Positions 38,903 through 47,566 of a DNA stretch of 64,000 bases are shown one piece after another. The translations under genes and the position numbers were made by a program. A model generated the notes under the pieces. The model did no database searches. It was not told where the DNA came from and was given only the letters and a program-made list of their open reading frames with translations. Origin of the DNA: an uncultured Paracoccaceae bacterium (GTDB lineage Bacteria > Pseudomonadota > Alphaproteobacteria > Rhodobacterales > Rhodobacteraceae); NCBI GenBank assembly GCA_937864535.1, contig CALMJS010000012.1, positions 1 to 64,000 on the forward strand. Direction: 5' to 3'. Within the stretch, counting starts at the first letter, position 1. Each line of letters begins with the position of its first letter.

Positions 38903-40504
38903 TTACTCCTCGCCCTCCTCTTCTTCGTCCTCGTCGGACACCAGATCCGCCGGATCAACCCAGCCCAGCATTACGCGGGCGGTCATGATCAGGCTCTGGG
39001 CTTCTTCGAGGCTCACATCGTACTTTTCCAACACGCCTTCGTCCTTGACGCGCTGTCCATCCACGGTCGTCCAGCCACCGGCCAGTTCCCAGTCCGCACA
39101 GGTCGCAAAGTCTTCGAGCGTTTTGACACCATCCTTGGCCAAGGCTTCGACCATTTGCGGGGTCAGGCCTTCGAACTCGATCAGGCTATCTTCGGCACCC
39201 ATGGCGCGGGCGTTTTCCAGCGCCTTTTTGTTCTGGGCTTCCAGATAGTCGCGTGCGCGCGCCTGCAGTTCTTCGGCGGTGCCGTCATCCACACCATCGA
39301 TCACCAGCAGTTCGTCGATGTCGACGTAGGCCACTTCCTCGAGGTTGGTAAAGCCTTCGGACACCAGCAACTGGGCAAAGAATTCGTCCAGATCCAGCGT
39401 TTCCATGAACAGCTTGGTGCGGACTTCGAATTCGGCCTGACGACGCTTGGATTCTTCGGCCTCGGTCATGATGTCGATATCGAGTCCGGTCAGCTGAGAG
39501 GCCAGACGCACGTTCTGACCACGACGGCCGATCGCCAGCGACAGCTGCTCTTCGGGAACCACGACTTCGATTTTGCCGGCTTCTTCGTCCAGAACCACTT
39601 TCGACACTTCGGCCGGTTGCAGCGCGTTCACGAGGAAGGTCGGCATATCCTCGTTCCACGGAATAATGTCGATCTTTTCGCCCTGCAGTTCGTTCACGAC
39701 GGCCTGAACGCGGCTACCGCGCATACCGACGCAGGCACCAACCGGGTCAATCGAATTGTCAAACGATACGACGGCGATCTTGGCGCGCGAACCCGGATCA
39801 CGGGCAACGGCCTTGATCTCGATAACGCCTTCGTAGATTTCCGGCACTTCCATCTTGAACAGCTCGGCCATGAATTCCGGCGCGGTGCGCGACAGGAAAA
39901 TCTGCGGCCCTCGCTGTTCGCGGCGCACGTCCTTGACGTAGGCGCGAATGCGGTCGCCGGGGCGATAGGCTTCGCGGCCAATCTTTTCATTGCGACGCAG
40001 CACAGCCTCGCCAGCGCCGACGTCAACGATAACGTTGCCATATTCTTCGCGCTTGACGGTGCCGTTGATGATCGTGCCATGACGATCCTTGAATTCCGAG
40101 TATTGCTTGTCACGCTCGGCTTCGCGGACCTTTTGCAGGATCACCTGCTTGGCCGACTGGGCAGCGATACGGCCCAGTTCAACCGGCGGAACCTCTTCGG
40201 CATAGATGTCGCCAACCTGCGGGTCGGCCATGTACTGTTTTGCCTGCTGGACAGTCATTTCCGACTGATAGTTTTCCAGCAGCTCATCCTCGACGACGGT
40301 ACGGACGCGGGTAAAGGTCGCCTTGCCGGTCTTGCGGTCGATTTTGACGCGGATATCCATTTCCGAGCCGTAACGCGACTTGGCCGCACGGGCGAGCGAC
40401 TCTTCCATCGCTTCGACCACTAGACCGGGGTCGATCATCTTTTCGCGGGCCACCGCTTCGGCGGTTTGCAGCAGTTCAAGCTGGTTGGCAGAGGTAATTG
40501 CCAT
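38903..40504 (-). CDS. nusA: Transcription termination/antitermination factor NusA
   Basis: 533 residues. Domain order: N-terminal RNA polymerase-binding domain; S1 domain (IINGTVKREEYGNVIVDVG) near residue 140; two KH domains with SFDNSIDPVGACVGMRGSRV near 235 and GRRGQNVRLASQLTG near 312; then C-terminal acidic repeats. The tail ends in a run of Asp/Glu (SDEDEEEEGEE). NusA controls pausing, termination and antitermination, and its own operon has a terminator-like leader. It lies 5 nt after rimP. Confidence 0.98.
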   Translation of the reverse strand: MAITSANQLELLQTAEAVAREKMIDPGLVVEAMEESLARAAKSRYGSEMDIRVKIDRKTGKATFTRVRTVVEDELLENYQSEMTVQQAKQYMADPQVGDIYAEEVPPVELGRIAAQSAKQVILQKVREAERDKQYSEFKDRHGTIINGTVKREEYGNVIVDVGAGEAVLRRNEKIGREAYRPGDRIRAYVKDVRREQRGPQIFLSRTAPEFMAELFKMEVPEIYEGVIEIKAVARDPGSRAKIAVVSFDNSIDPVGACVGMRGSRVQAVVNELQGEKIDIIPWNEDMPTFLVNALQPAEVSKVVLDEEAGKIEVVVPEEQLSLAIGRRGQNVRLASQLTGLDIDIMTEAEESKRRQAEFEVRTKLFMETLDLDEFFAQLLVSEGFTNLEEVAYVDIDELLVIDGVDDGTAEELQARARDYLEAQNKKALENARAMGAEDSLIEFEGLTPQMVEALAKDGVKTLEDFATCADWELAGGWTTVDGQRVKDEGVLEKYDVSLEEAQSLIMTARVMLGWVDPADLVSDEDEEEEGEE

Positions 40505-40509
40505 TCTAC

Positions 40510-41112
40510 TTACTCCTCGTCGCCATCGATGATGGTTTCTACTTCGTCAAACTGGGCCTCGTCGATCTGGCCCTTATCCTTGCGACCGCGCAGAACTTCG
40601 CGGATCAATTCATCCGTCAGCACCAGCTTGGCGTCCGACAGCCAGTCGAACTTGAGGCCGATGGTGATTTCTTCGGCTTGATCATCCAGCGTGATCAGCA
40701 CTTCGTCGTCTTCGACACCGGCAAGCGCACCCTTGAACCGGCGGCGACCGTCGATCAATTCCGTCGTTTCGAGCTTGGCAACATAGCCTTCCCACTGCTC
40801 GAAATCCTTGAGGCGGGTCAGGGGCCGGTCGATACCGGGCGAAGACACCTCGAGGTCATAGGCCTCTACAATCGGGTCCTCGACGTCCAGAACCGCGGAA
40901 ATCGCCGTGCTGATTGCACCGCAATCATCCACTTCGATCGTTCCGTCGGGCCGCTGCGCCATAATCTGCAACGAGGTTTCCTTGGCCGATTTCTGCAGGC
41001 GTACCCGCACGACCTCAAACCCCATGTCTTCGATGACTGGGGTAATAATATCCGCGATCCGGCGGTCCAGTGCCGCCTTGGCGATCAGATCGTTCATCTG
41101 TTCTCCAAACAC
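40510..41112 (-). CDS. rimP: Ribosome maturation factor RimP
   Basis: 200 residues, slightly longer than the usual ~150-170 because of an acidic C-terminal tail ending IIDGDEE. The N-terminal RimP domain has [18 protein letters not shown] near residue 19 and [19 protein letters not shown] near 90, the hallmark motif. It helps assemble the 30S subunit. It is the first gene of the rimP-nusA-ylxR-infB operon, preceded by a short leader with a terminator-like hairpin. Confidence 0.96.
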   Translation of the reverse strand: MFGEQMNDLIAKAALDRRIADIITPVIEDMGFEVVRVRLQKSAKETSLQIMAQRPDGTIEVDDCGAISTAISAVLDVEDPIVEAYDLEVSSPGIDRPLTRLKDFEQWEGYVAKLETTELIDGRRRFKGALAGVEDDEVLITLDDQAEEITIGLKFDWLSDAKLVLTDELIREVLRGRKDKGQIDEAQFDEVETIIDGDEE

Positions 41113-41218
41113 AAAAAAACGGGCTCGCGGCCCGTCGATCTTTCCCGGTGGAGCCTCAGGTCAGAACCATCGGCGCCGCTGTTGAGGGGTCGATAGGCGC
41201 ATTTTTCCCTGAATGCAA
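41113..41218 (-). promoter_or_regulatory. rimP leader with attenuator-like terminator and promoter
   Basis: On the minus strand TTGCAT (41213-41218) and TATCGA (41190-41195) are 17 nt apart and form a plausible promoter. About 45 nt downstream, ACGGGC and GCCCGT (41119-41135) form a GC stem with loop CGCGA, followed by a run of T (41113-41119), only 7 nt before the SD GGAG of rimP. A terminator placed inside the leader implies premature termination. This matches the rimP-leader element described in alphaproteobacteria, and feedback by NusA would be logical. Confidence 0.75.
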
Positions 41219-41226
41219 GGAAAACC

Positions 41227-42675
41227 TCAGGCCACCCACCAGCGTTCGGCAAAACGGGCATTATCCAGATGCCACAGGTTGCCAACTGTCTGCGGTGTCG
41301 CGATGCGCGCGCTGACACCATGTCGCCAATCGGCAAAGACCGGGATCACCGCCCCGCCATCGTCGCGCAAAATCGCCTGCATCTCGTGATAGAGGTCGCG
41401 GCGGCGATCGCTGTCCAGCTCCGAGCGAGCAGCGAGCAGCAAGGTGTCGAAGCGTTGATCGGCCCAACCCGAATCGTTCCAAGGCGCAGAGGACAGATAT
41501 CCGGCGCTGAACATCCAATCCTCGGTCACGCGGCCCGACCAGTCCCGCAAGGCAAAGCCGGCACCGGGCGTGGGCTGCAACGCAATCCCCGCAGCACCGG
41601 CAGAGGCCGCATAGACCCGCGCCGCCAAACCACCCGACAAATCGAGCGTTAGCCCGGTCAGTCCCGCCTGCGCCAAGTGCCAGCGTGCACGGTCGGGATC
41701 ATATGACACAGCGCCCAGCGCGGGATTGAAATAGGGATTTCCAGGACCAATCGGGCTATCACCCGCCAGCACCCCATGACCGCCCAGAACCTGATCCAAC
41801 ACAGCCTGTCGGTCGATCCCGAATTTCAGCGCACGACGAACGTTTATATTATCAAAGGGTTGGGTATTCGTCGGCATCGCAAAGCTGATATGGCGATTGC
41901 CCTGAACCTGCACAATCCGGTCCGCCCCATCCGCAGCCAGATCGGCAACATCGATCCGTCCAGCGGCAAGCGCCTCTGACTGAGCAGCGACATCATTCAT
42001 ACCGTAAAATTCTATACGGTCAAAATATCCGGCCTGACCGTCACGATAATGGCCGTTGACCCGAAGGGCTGTCATCCGCTCGCCCGGCTGGAAACGGTCC
42101 ACCCGATAGAGGCCGGTTCCGATCCCCTTCTGCATCGCGTCAGCCAAATGGGCATGGGGATAGATGATCAGATGGTAGTCAGACATCAGATAGGGAAAAT
42201 CAGCGTTTCCCTCATTCAGGACAAAGCGGACCTGATGATCCGATAGCCGATCAATGTGGAAAATCGCGTTTGCAATCGGGGCGGCGCCGGATTGGGTTCC
42301 CTTGTGCAGCAGGATCGATGCAATCACGTCATCCGCCGTAAAGGCCGCGCCGTTATGGAATTTCACCCCGCGACGCAGGTTAAAAATCCACTGGCGGGCG
42401 CTATCCGTCGCCTCCCAGCCGGTGGCGAGTTCGCCGCGCAGCGATCCATCAGCCGCAACTTCGGTCAGGGTATCGAAAACGGCACCATGCGCCGCCGCGA
42501 TCATAAAGGCCCCGGCGTGCGTGCGCCCGTCCCAACTGTCGGTAGACCATGCTCCCGACAGCCCGGCGCGCAGGGTACCACCGCGCGGACGTGCCTCAAC
42601 CGCAACGCCAGTCGCCATAAGAACGGCGGCTGCAACGCCCGAGTGAAAGAGCCTACGTCTGCTGATGGGTGCCAT
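41227..42675 (-). CDS. ABC transporter periplasmic binding protein, family 5 (peptide-type)
   Basis: 482 residues, SBP_bac_5 type. The N-terminus has a twin-arginine-like leader ISRRRLFHSGVAAAVLMATG. Family features: LATGWEATDSARQWIFNLRR near residue 85, GVKFHNGAAFTADDVIASIL right after it, and INVRRALKFGIDRQAVLDQV near 280. Such proteins deliver oligopeptides, nickel or opines to an ABC importer. No permease or ATPase genes are adjacent, so it is an orphan component. It is transcribed toward rimP, and rimP has its own promoter in the gap. Confidence 0.9.
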   Translation of the reverse strand: MAPISRRRLFHSGVAAAVLMATGVAVEARPRGGTLRAGLSGAWSTDSWDGRTHAGAFMIAAAHGAVFDTLTEVAADGSLRGELATGWEATDSARQWIFNLRRGVKFHNGAAFTADDVIASILLHKGTQSGAAPIANAIFHIDRLSDHQVRFVLNEGNADFPYLMSDYHLIIYPHAHLADAMQKGIGTGLYRVDRFQPGERMTALRVNGHYRDGQAGYFDRIEFYGMNDVAAQSEALAAGRIDVADLAADGADRIVQVQGNRHISFAMPTNTQPFDNINVRRALKFGIDRQAVLDQVLGGHGVLAGDSPIGPGNPYFNPALGAVSYDPDRARWHLAQAGLTGLTLDLSGGLAARVYAASAGAAGIALQPTPGAGFALRDWSGRVTEDWMFSAGYLSSAPWNDSGWADQRFDTLLLAARSELDSDRRRDLYHEMQAILRDDGGAVIPVFADWRHGVSARIATPQTVGNLWHLDNARFAERWWVA

Positions 42676-42732
42676 TGCGCCCTCCTATGCCGAAATCAGA
42701 GCTTAGGGCGCTTTGATCGCCTCGTCCACGGG

Positions 42733-43710
42733 CTAATGCGTGGCGATCTCGTCCATAATGCGCACCAGTTCACGGGTGATTCCCGGTTCTGACAGCGCAT
42801 GGCCTGCCATCGGGATCATATGTATGCGCGACTCGGGCCATTTTCGATGCAGGGACCACGCCGCGGCGGGCGGGCAGATCATATCATAACGCCCCTGAAC
42901 AATCCGGCCCGGAATGCCGCGCAGCCGGTGCATATTGTTCAGAATGGCGGTCTCTTGAGTCAGGAACCCGCCATTGATGAAATAGTGATTCTCTAGCCGC
43001 GCAAAGGCCCGCGCATAGTCCCCCGGCGCCTCACCCGCAAAGCCGTTGCTATCGACCGAGGCCAAGGCATTTTCCCAATTCGCCCAAGCCCGCGCATGGC
43101 GGATTTCATCGGGCATATGGCCGCTGAACAGACGGCGGTGATAGGCCTCTATCAGATTGCCGCGCTCTGCCTCTGGAATGGGGTCCACAAACCGCGCCCA
43201 GAGATCGGGCCAGAATTGCCCGGCGCCGCCGCCATAGAACCAGTCCAGTTCGCGCTGGGTCATCAGGAAAACACCACGCAGAATCAGGCTCAGGACCCGT
43301 TCGGGATGGGTTTGCGCATAAACCAAGGCAAGCGTCGCGCCCCAGCTACCGCCAAAGGCGTGCCAGCGCCCGATCCCCAGCACCTGCCGAATCTGTTCGA
43401 TGTCCCGCACAAGATCCCAGGTCGTGTTATTATGCACGCTCGCCTGCGGGACGGACCGCCCGCACCCACGCTGATCAAACAGAACGATACGATAGACGTT
43501 TGGGTCGAAATACCGCCGCATGGCCGGACTACAGCCGCCACCGGGACCGCCATGCAGTACGATCACCGGCACCCCGTCGCGACGCCCGCATTGTTCAACA
43601 TAGATCCGATGCCCATTGCCCACGTCCAGCATCTGCTGGTCAAATGGGTCAATCGGGGGATAAAGGTGCGGCACAGCGCGTCTTTGACCTGAAACCTTGT
43701 CCATGGTCAT
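42733..43710 (-). CDS. pip: Proline iminopeptidase
   Basis: 325 residues from the ATG at 43710; the 499-residue ORF reads back through ubiG in antisense and is rejected. An alpha/beta-hydrolase: oxyanion motif VLHGGPGGGCSP near residue 40, nucleophile elbow GGSWGATLALVYA near 113, RGVFL near 140 and C-terminal catalytic histidine in IPMAGHALSEPG. It releases N-terminal proline from peptides. A second ATG two codons on is possible. It diverges from ubiG with only 48 nt between start codons and a TATATAG-like box close to its start. Confidence 0.94.
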   Translation of the reverse strand: MTMDKVSGQRRAVPHLYPPIDPFDQQMLDVGNGHRIYVEQCGRRDGVPVIVLHGGPGGGCSPAMRRYFDPNVYRIVLFDQRGCGRSVPQASVHNNTTWDLVRDIEQIRQVLGIGRWHAFGGSWGATLALVYAQTHPERVLSLILRGVFLMTQRELDWFYGGGAGQFWPDLWARFVDPIPEAERGNLIEAYHRRLFSGHMPDEIRHARAWANWENALASVDSNGFAGEAPGDYARAFARLENHYFINGGFLTQETAILNNMHRLRGIPGRIVQGRYDMICPPAAAWSLHRKWPESRIHMIPMAGHALSEPGITRELVRIMDEIATH

Positions 43711-43758
43711 TCTATATAGCACGCAAACGCCGCAGACCATCAGTGAGTGGAGAGCAAG

Positions 43759-44493
43759 ATGTCCGTAACCGTTGATCCCGCCGAAGTGGCCAAATTTGAA
43801 GCAATGGCTGCTGAGTGGTGGGACCTTGATGGCAAATTCAAGCCCCTGCACATGATGAACCCCGTGCGACTGTCCTATATCACCACGCAAATCGCTGCCG
43901 AATTCGGTCGTGACCTGAGCGCTGAGGCTCCCTTTGCGGGGCTGCGCATTCTGGATATCGGCTGTGGTGGCGGTCTGCTCTGCGAACCGATGGCGCGTCT
44001 GGGGGCCACGATCGTCGGGGTTGATGCCGCAGAACGCAACATTCCGGTTGCGCAGGCGCACGCCCGCCAATCCGGTCTGACCATTGATTACCGCCACACA
44101 ACGGCCGAGGCGCTGGCAGATGCCGGCGAACAATTCGACGCCGTTTTGAACATGGAAGTGGTCGAACACGTCGCCGACCCGCTGGCCTATCTCACGGCCT
44201 GTCAGCAATTGCTGAAACCGGGCGGGCTGCATCTGTGTTCAACGATCAATCGCAATCCCAAGAGCTTTGCCGTCGCCATTCTGGGCGCAGAATACGTGAT
44301 GCGGTGGCTGCCCAAGGGCACGCATGACTGGGCGAAATTCATCACGCCTGACGAGTTGTTCGATCTGATCCGGCGCGCTGGCCTCGATCCTGTGGACCGC
44401 AAGGGCTATGTGTTTAACCCGGTCCTGTGGAAATGGTCGATCAGCGACCGCGATCTGTCGGTGAACTATGTGACCGCGGCGATCAAACGCTAG
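43759..44493 (+). CDS. ubiG: Ubiquinone biosynthesis O-methyltransferase
   Basis: 244 residues from the ATG at 43759, preceded by GGAGAGC; the ORF-track GTG four codons earlier is part of that SD. The SAM-binding motif [20 protein letters not shown] is near residue 60, with the family opening [21 protein letters not shown]-terminal [19 protein letters not shown] and [15 protein letters not shown] are typical of UbiG. It performs both O-methylations in ubiquinone synthesis. Its TAG stop shares CTAG with the convergent GNAT gene. Confidence 0.97.
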   Translation: MSVTVDPAEVAKFEAMAAEWWDLDGKFKPLHMMNPVRLSYITTQIAAEFGRDLSAEAPFAGLRILDIGCGGGLLCEPMARLGATIVGVDAAERNIPVAQAHARQSGLTIDYRHTTAEALADAGEQFDAVLNMEVVEHVADPLAYLTACQQLLKPGGLHLCSTINRNPKSFAVAILGAEYVMRWLPKGTHDWAKFITPDELFDLIRRAGLDPVDRKGYVFNPVLWKWSISDRDLSVNYVTAAIKR

Positions 44494-45275
44494 TAGCCGC
44501 GCCGCATGACGGCGGTGATCTGTTCATGCGGGACAAATCCCGCCCGTTCATACAGCCGCCGCGCATCGCCGTCCGCATCGGCAGCGATCACAAACCGCAG
44601 CCCCGGCTGGCGCGCATCGGCCCAATCATGCGCCACCTTGAGCAGGGCAGAACAAATCCCGCGACGACGGTAGGACTGCCTCGTTTCAACAGCCTGATAC
44701 CGCGCGACCCTGTCGTCGTGAAAAATACCCATGGCAGCCGCCAGAACGTCACCGTCAAAGACGCCAAACCACTGACCCTCGCCGCGCGCGATTTGGTCCC
44801 GACGCGCTGCATTGCGACGCTCCAGATAGGTCCGATGGGTCGAGTCGCCGTAGCCCAGTTCGCGGCCGATTTCCTCCATCAGGTCGGTCAGGCTGGTCCA
44901 GTCGTCGCCATCAATCGCCCTGACCGTCAGGCCCTCGGGCATCGCAGGTGATTTCATTGAACCGGCGAGAGTGAGGAATGCTGATTTTTCAACACTATAG
45001 CCATGCTCTTGGAACCAAACTTGGGCGGCGGCGTCCATAGCGTAGTCGGCCAGATCCCATTGGATGCACACATGCGATACCTGCGGAAAATGCGTGGCAA
45101 ACCGGTCCGCGACTTCGGCAGGATCAGACGGAGCATGACGTTCGATCAGGCAATTTCCAAACCAGTAATCAGGCTCTGACGGAGTTGTGCAGACAACATA
45201 GCGGCCCATGTCGGTCAATTGCGTGAGACCCCGCATGACCAGCATATCCGTCGCGATCCCGTCAGATTGAATCAT
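44490..45275 (-). CDS. GNAT family N-acetyltransferase
   Basis: 261 residues. The C-terminal half shows a GNAT domain: motif A is [20 protein letters not shown] (acetyl-CoA pyrophosphate-binding R-R-R-G-I) near residue 205, and [18 protein letters not shown] is the final strand-helix. The N-terminal ~130 residues may be a degenerate first GNAT module. The substrate is unknown. The start overlaps the marR stop as ATGA, so it is the last gene of the comF-grxC-nitrilase-marR-GNAT operon. Confidence 0.87.
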   Translation of the reverse strand: MIQSDGIATDMLVMRGLTQLTDMGRYVVCTTPSEPDYWFGNCLIERHAPSDPAEVADRFATHFPQVSHVCIQWDLADYAMDAAAQVWFQEHGYSVEKSAFLTLAGSMKSPAMPEGLTVRAIDGDDWTSLTDLMEEIGRELGYGDSTHRTYLERRNAARRDQIARGEGQWFGVFDGDVLAAAMGIFHDDRVARYQAVETRQSYRRRGICSALLKVAHDWADARQPGLRFVIAADADGDARRLYERAGFVPHEQITAVMRRGY

Positions 45276-45715
45276 TCGCCTTCACTCAGTTGTAGCCGCA
45301 GTTCACGCAATACCGGAATCACGGCCCGGACCTTATCCGACCCGACCTTATCGACAAGGCCGGTAATGATCGGCGTCATCGCGGCGAGGGCATCGTCCCG
45401 CGCCCGTTTGCCCGCAGGGCTGATCGACACCAGTTTGCGCCGGGCATCGTCCCAATCCGGCCGGATGTGAACCCATCCCGCCCATTCAAGTTTTCCCAGC
45501 GTATTCGTCATCGCCCCGCGGGTCAGGTGAAAGGTCCGCGCCAATTGCGCTGGCGTCCGTTCATCCCCGCTATGAGCCAAATGATTGAGAACCGAAAAAT
45601 GCGACAGTTCCATCCCCTTGGGCAGGACCCGGGCAACGTTCGCCCGCGCGAGCTGATCCACAGTGAGGATCTCGCTGAAAAACGTGACTGCCAAATTGTT
45701 GGTCTGACTATTCAT
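45272..45715 (-). CDS. MarR family transcriptional regulator
   Basis: 147 residues with a winged helix-turn-helix of MarR type. ELSHFSVLNHLAHSGDERTP near residue 35 and ARTFHLTRGAMTNTLGKLEWAG near 60 form the recognition helix region. The wing follows with DDARRKLVSISPAGKRARDD near 95. MarR proteins usually repress their own operon and respond to small aromatic ligands. It is sandwiched between a nitrilase-type gene (8-nt overlap) and a GNAT gene (4-nt overlap). Confidence 0.92.
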   Translation of the reverse strand: MNSQTNNLAVTFFSEILTVDQLARANVARVLPKGMELSHFSVLNHLAHSGDERTPAQLARTFHLTRGAMTNTLGKLEWAGWVHIRPDWDDARRKLVSISPAGKRARDDALAAMTPIITGLVDKVGSDKVRAVIPVLRELRLQLSEGE

Positions 45716-46544
45716 TCGGGCCTTTGAAGGATCGGTCGTGCATCAGGGACGGGACGCGCGCCCGTGCTTTAGACACCTCGTCCGGGTTCAGATCAACAAA
45801 AACAATACCTTCAGCCTCGCCTCCATCCGCAATAACCGCGCCCCAGGGCGAAATTGCGAGACTATGCCCATAGGTGCGGCGCCCCTTGGTTGTGGGTCCC
45901 GGATGCAGGCCGGTTTGGGCAGCCGCCAAAACATAGCAACCCGTCTCGATCGCACGCGCCCGCAACAATGGTTCCCAATGCGCCGCCCCGGTGACGGGTG
46001 AAAACGCCGCAGGTGCCAGAATAATCGTCGCGCCGGACTGGGCCAACAAACGGTGCAAATGCGGAAACCGCAGGTCGTAACAGACGGTCAGACCCAGTCG
46101 GCCAAAGGGCGTATCGCACAGCACCGCGCGATCGCCCGGTCGAAAACCTGCAGATTCGCGATAGATTTCCGTCTCCGACACCTGCACATCGAACATATGG
46201 ATTTTATCGTAACGCGCAGCGATTTCGCCGCTCGGGGTAATCACAAACGACCGATTGGCAAACCGTCCATCCGGGTCTGTGGTTTTCACCGCCAGAGATC
46301 CTATCGAGACCCAGATCCCATGTTTGGCCGCCGTATCGCGCAGACCGGCAAGGACGATGTCCTGTTCTTCGGACGTCAGCACTGCCTGCTGATGGGCGCG
46401 GTCCATGCTGATGATATTGGTCACCTCGGGCGTCAGAACGAATCCGGCACCATCCGCAACAGCCCGTTCAATAGCGCTGCGGACCATCACCAAGTTATCG
46501 GCTGGCTGGTCAGACGACGTGATCTGAAGGAGCGCGGCCCTCAC
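45708..46544 (-). CDS. Carbon-nitrogen hydrolase (nitrilase/Nit2-like)
   Basis: 278 residues with the nitrilase catalytic triad in context: Glu in VLTPEVTNI near residue 40, Lys in RYDKIHMFDV near 110 and Cys in GLTVCYDLRFPHLHRLL near 150. Length and motifs match the Nit1/Nit2 group, which includes omega-amidases and deaminated-glutathione amidases. With glutaredoxin just upstream, a glutathione-repair amidase role is attractive but unproven. The start is a GTG overlapping the grxC stop (GTGA). Confidence 0.9.
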   Translation of the reverse strand: MRAALLQITSSDQPADNLVMVRSAIERAVADGAGFVLTPEVTNIISMDRAHQQAVLTSEEQDIVLAGLRDTAAKHGIWVSIGSLAVKTTDPDGRFANRSFVITPSGEIAARYDKIHMFDVQVSETEIYRESAGFRPGDRAVLCDTPFGRLGLTVCYDLRFPHLHRLLAQSGATIILAPAAFSPVTGAAHWEPLLRARAIETGCYVLAAAQTGLHPGPTTKGRRTYGHSLAISPWGAVIADGGEAEGIVFVDLNPDEVSKARARVPSLMHDRSFKGPNE

Positions 46545-46795
46545 GCCAAGAGCGGGTCCAGCCTGCCCGCGCGATCAAGGGCGTGGATATCGTCGCAGCC
46601 ACCAACATGTTGACCGTCAATGAAAATCTGCGGGACGGTGCGCCCGCCATTCGCCCGCCGGACCATCTCTGCCCGGCGGTCCGGGTCTGCGATAACGTCG
46701 ATTTCGGTAAACGCCACGCCCTTGGATTTCAGCAAATGTTTTGCCCGGTGGCAAAATCCGCAAAAGGGCGACGTGTAAATCTCGACAGGTTTCAT
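46541..46795 (-). CDS. grxC: Glutaredoxin 3 (CGFC active site)
   Basis: 84 residues, a standard small dithiol glutaredoxin. The active site is Cys12-Gly-Phe-Cys15 (SPFCGFCHRAK), where most GrxC have CPYC; the Pro-to-Gly change may alter redox potential. GSH-binding elements TVPQIFIDGQHVGGCDDI (cis-Pro and GG-C-DD) are present near residue 55. It reduces disulfides and mixed glutathione disulfides in the cytoplasm. It lies 29 nt after comF and overlaps the nitrilase gene. Confidence 0.95.
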   Translation of the reverse strand: MKPVEIYTSPFCGFCHRAKHLLKSKGVAFTEIDVIADPDRRAEMVRRANGGRTVPQIFIDGQHVGGCDDIHALDRAGRLDPLLA

Positions 46796-46824
46796 GGAAA
46801 ATCCTCTGCTTGAGTCATCCCAAT

Positions 46825-47547
46825 TTAGGCATCTTTTGCCGCGCGGGCCAGTGTCAGTACGCTCACCTCTCTGGCACCAGCACGAAATGCCCCGTCGGTT
46901 GCCGCGCTCAGTGTCGCGCCGGTCGTCATAACATCGTCGATAATCAGAACGTGCCGCCCGCGCAATCGCCCGCCGCGCCGGGGATGGGGCTGAATCGAAT
47001 CCAATTGGTTGAGCAGGCGGTCCTCACGGCTCATCCCCTCGGTAGGAGGCGTACGGCGGATCCGTATCAACCCATCCACGCTGACCGGTCGCCCAACCAG
47101 ATGCCCGACCTCCTGAGCCAGAACCGCAGACTGATTGTACCTGCGCCGCAAGAGCCGCGTCCAATGCAACGGTACAGGCACGATAACCGTATCAGTCTGA
47201 AGCAAGGGTCGCGCCACCTGTGCCATCATACGGCCTAGCACAGGGACGAGGTCGAGCCTATCACCGTGTTTTAACGCCAGAACCAGTTTGCGACCAGCAC
47301 CCGCATAGCGCATCGCGGTTCTGCCGTTTTTCCAATTCCGGGTCACACGCAGACATTCGTCACAAAGAACGGGACCGTCGTCAGTCCCCGGCAACACGGT
47401 GCCGCAGCACTCGCAAACCGTACCACTGGCGAACTCCGCCTCTCGCCAGCAGGTCGCACACAGGCCACCGTCCCCTTCGGTAAAGGACCCACATAACCCG
47501 CATTGCGGTGGCATGATGATGCGGACAGCCCTTTGCAACATTCCCAT
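46825..47547 (-). CDS. comF: ComF family phosphoribosyltransferase-like protein
   Basis: 240 residues. An N-terminal zinc finger is formed by CGLC, CATCW, CECCG and CDECL pairs within the first 65 residues. The PRPP-binding motif VLIIDDVMTTGATLSAA is near residue 200. ComF acts in natural transformation in some bacteria; in others its role is unclear. It is the first gene of the five-gene leftward operon. Its ATG is only 19 nt from the start of the divergent methyltransferase gene. Confidence 0.92.
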   Translation of the reverse strand: MGMLQRAVRIIMPPQCGLCGSFTEGDGGLCATCWREAEFASGTVCECCGTVLPGTDDGPVLCDECLRVTRNWKNGRTAMRYAGAGRKLVLALKHGDRLDLVPVLGRMMAQVARPLLQTDTVIVPVPLHWTRLLRRRYNQSAVLAQEVGHLVGRPVSVDGLIRIRRTPPTEGMSREDRLLNQLDSIQPHPRRGGRLRGRHVLIIDDVMTTGATLSAATDGAFRAGAREVSVLTLARAAKDA

Positions 47548-47566
47548 TCTTGCCTAAACCGGGTGT

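Noticed and set aside
42733-44232. 499-codon form of proline iminopeptidase
   Set aside because: The extra N-terminal 174 residues are the antisense of ubiG; the ATG at 43710 gives the usual length.
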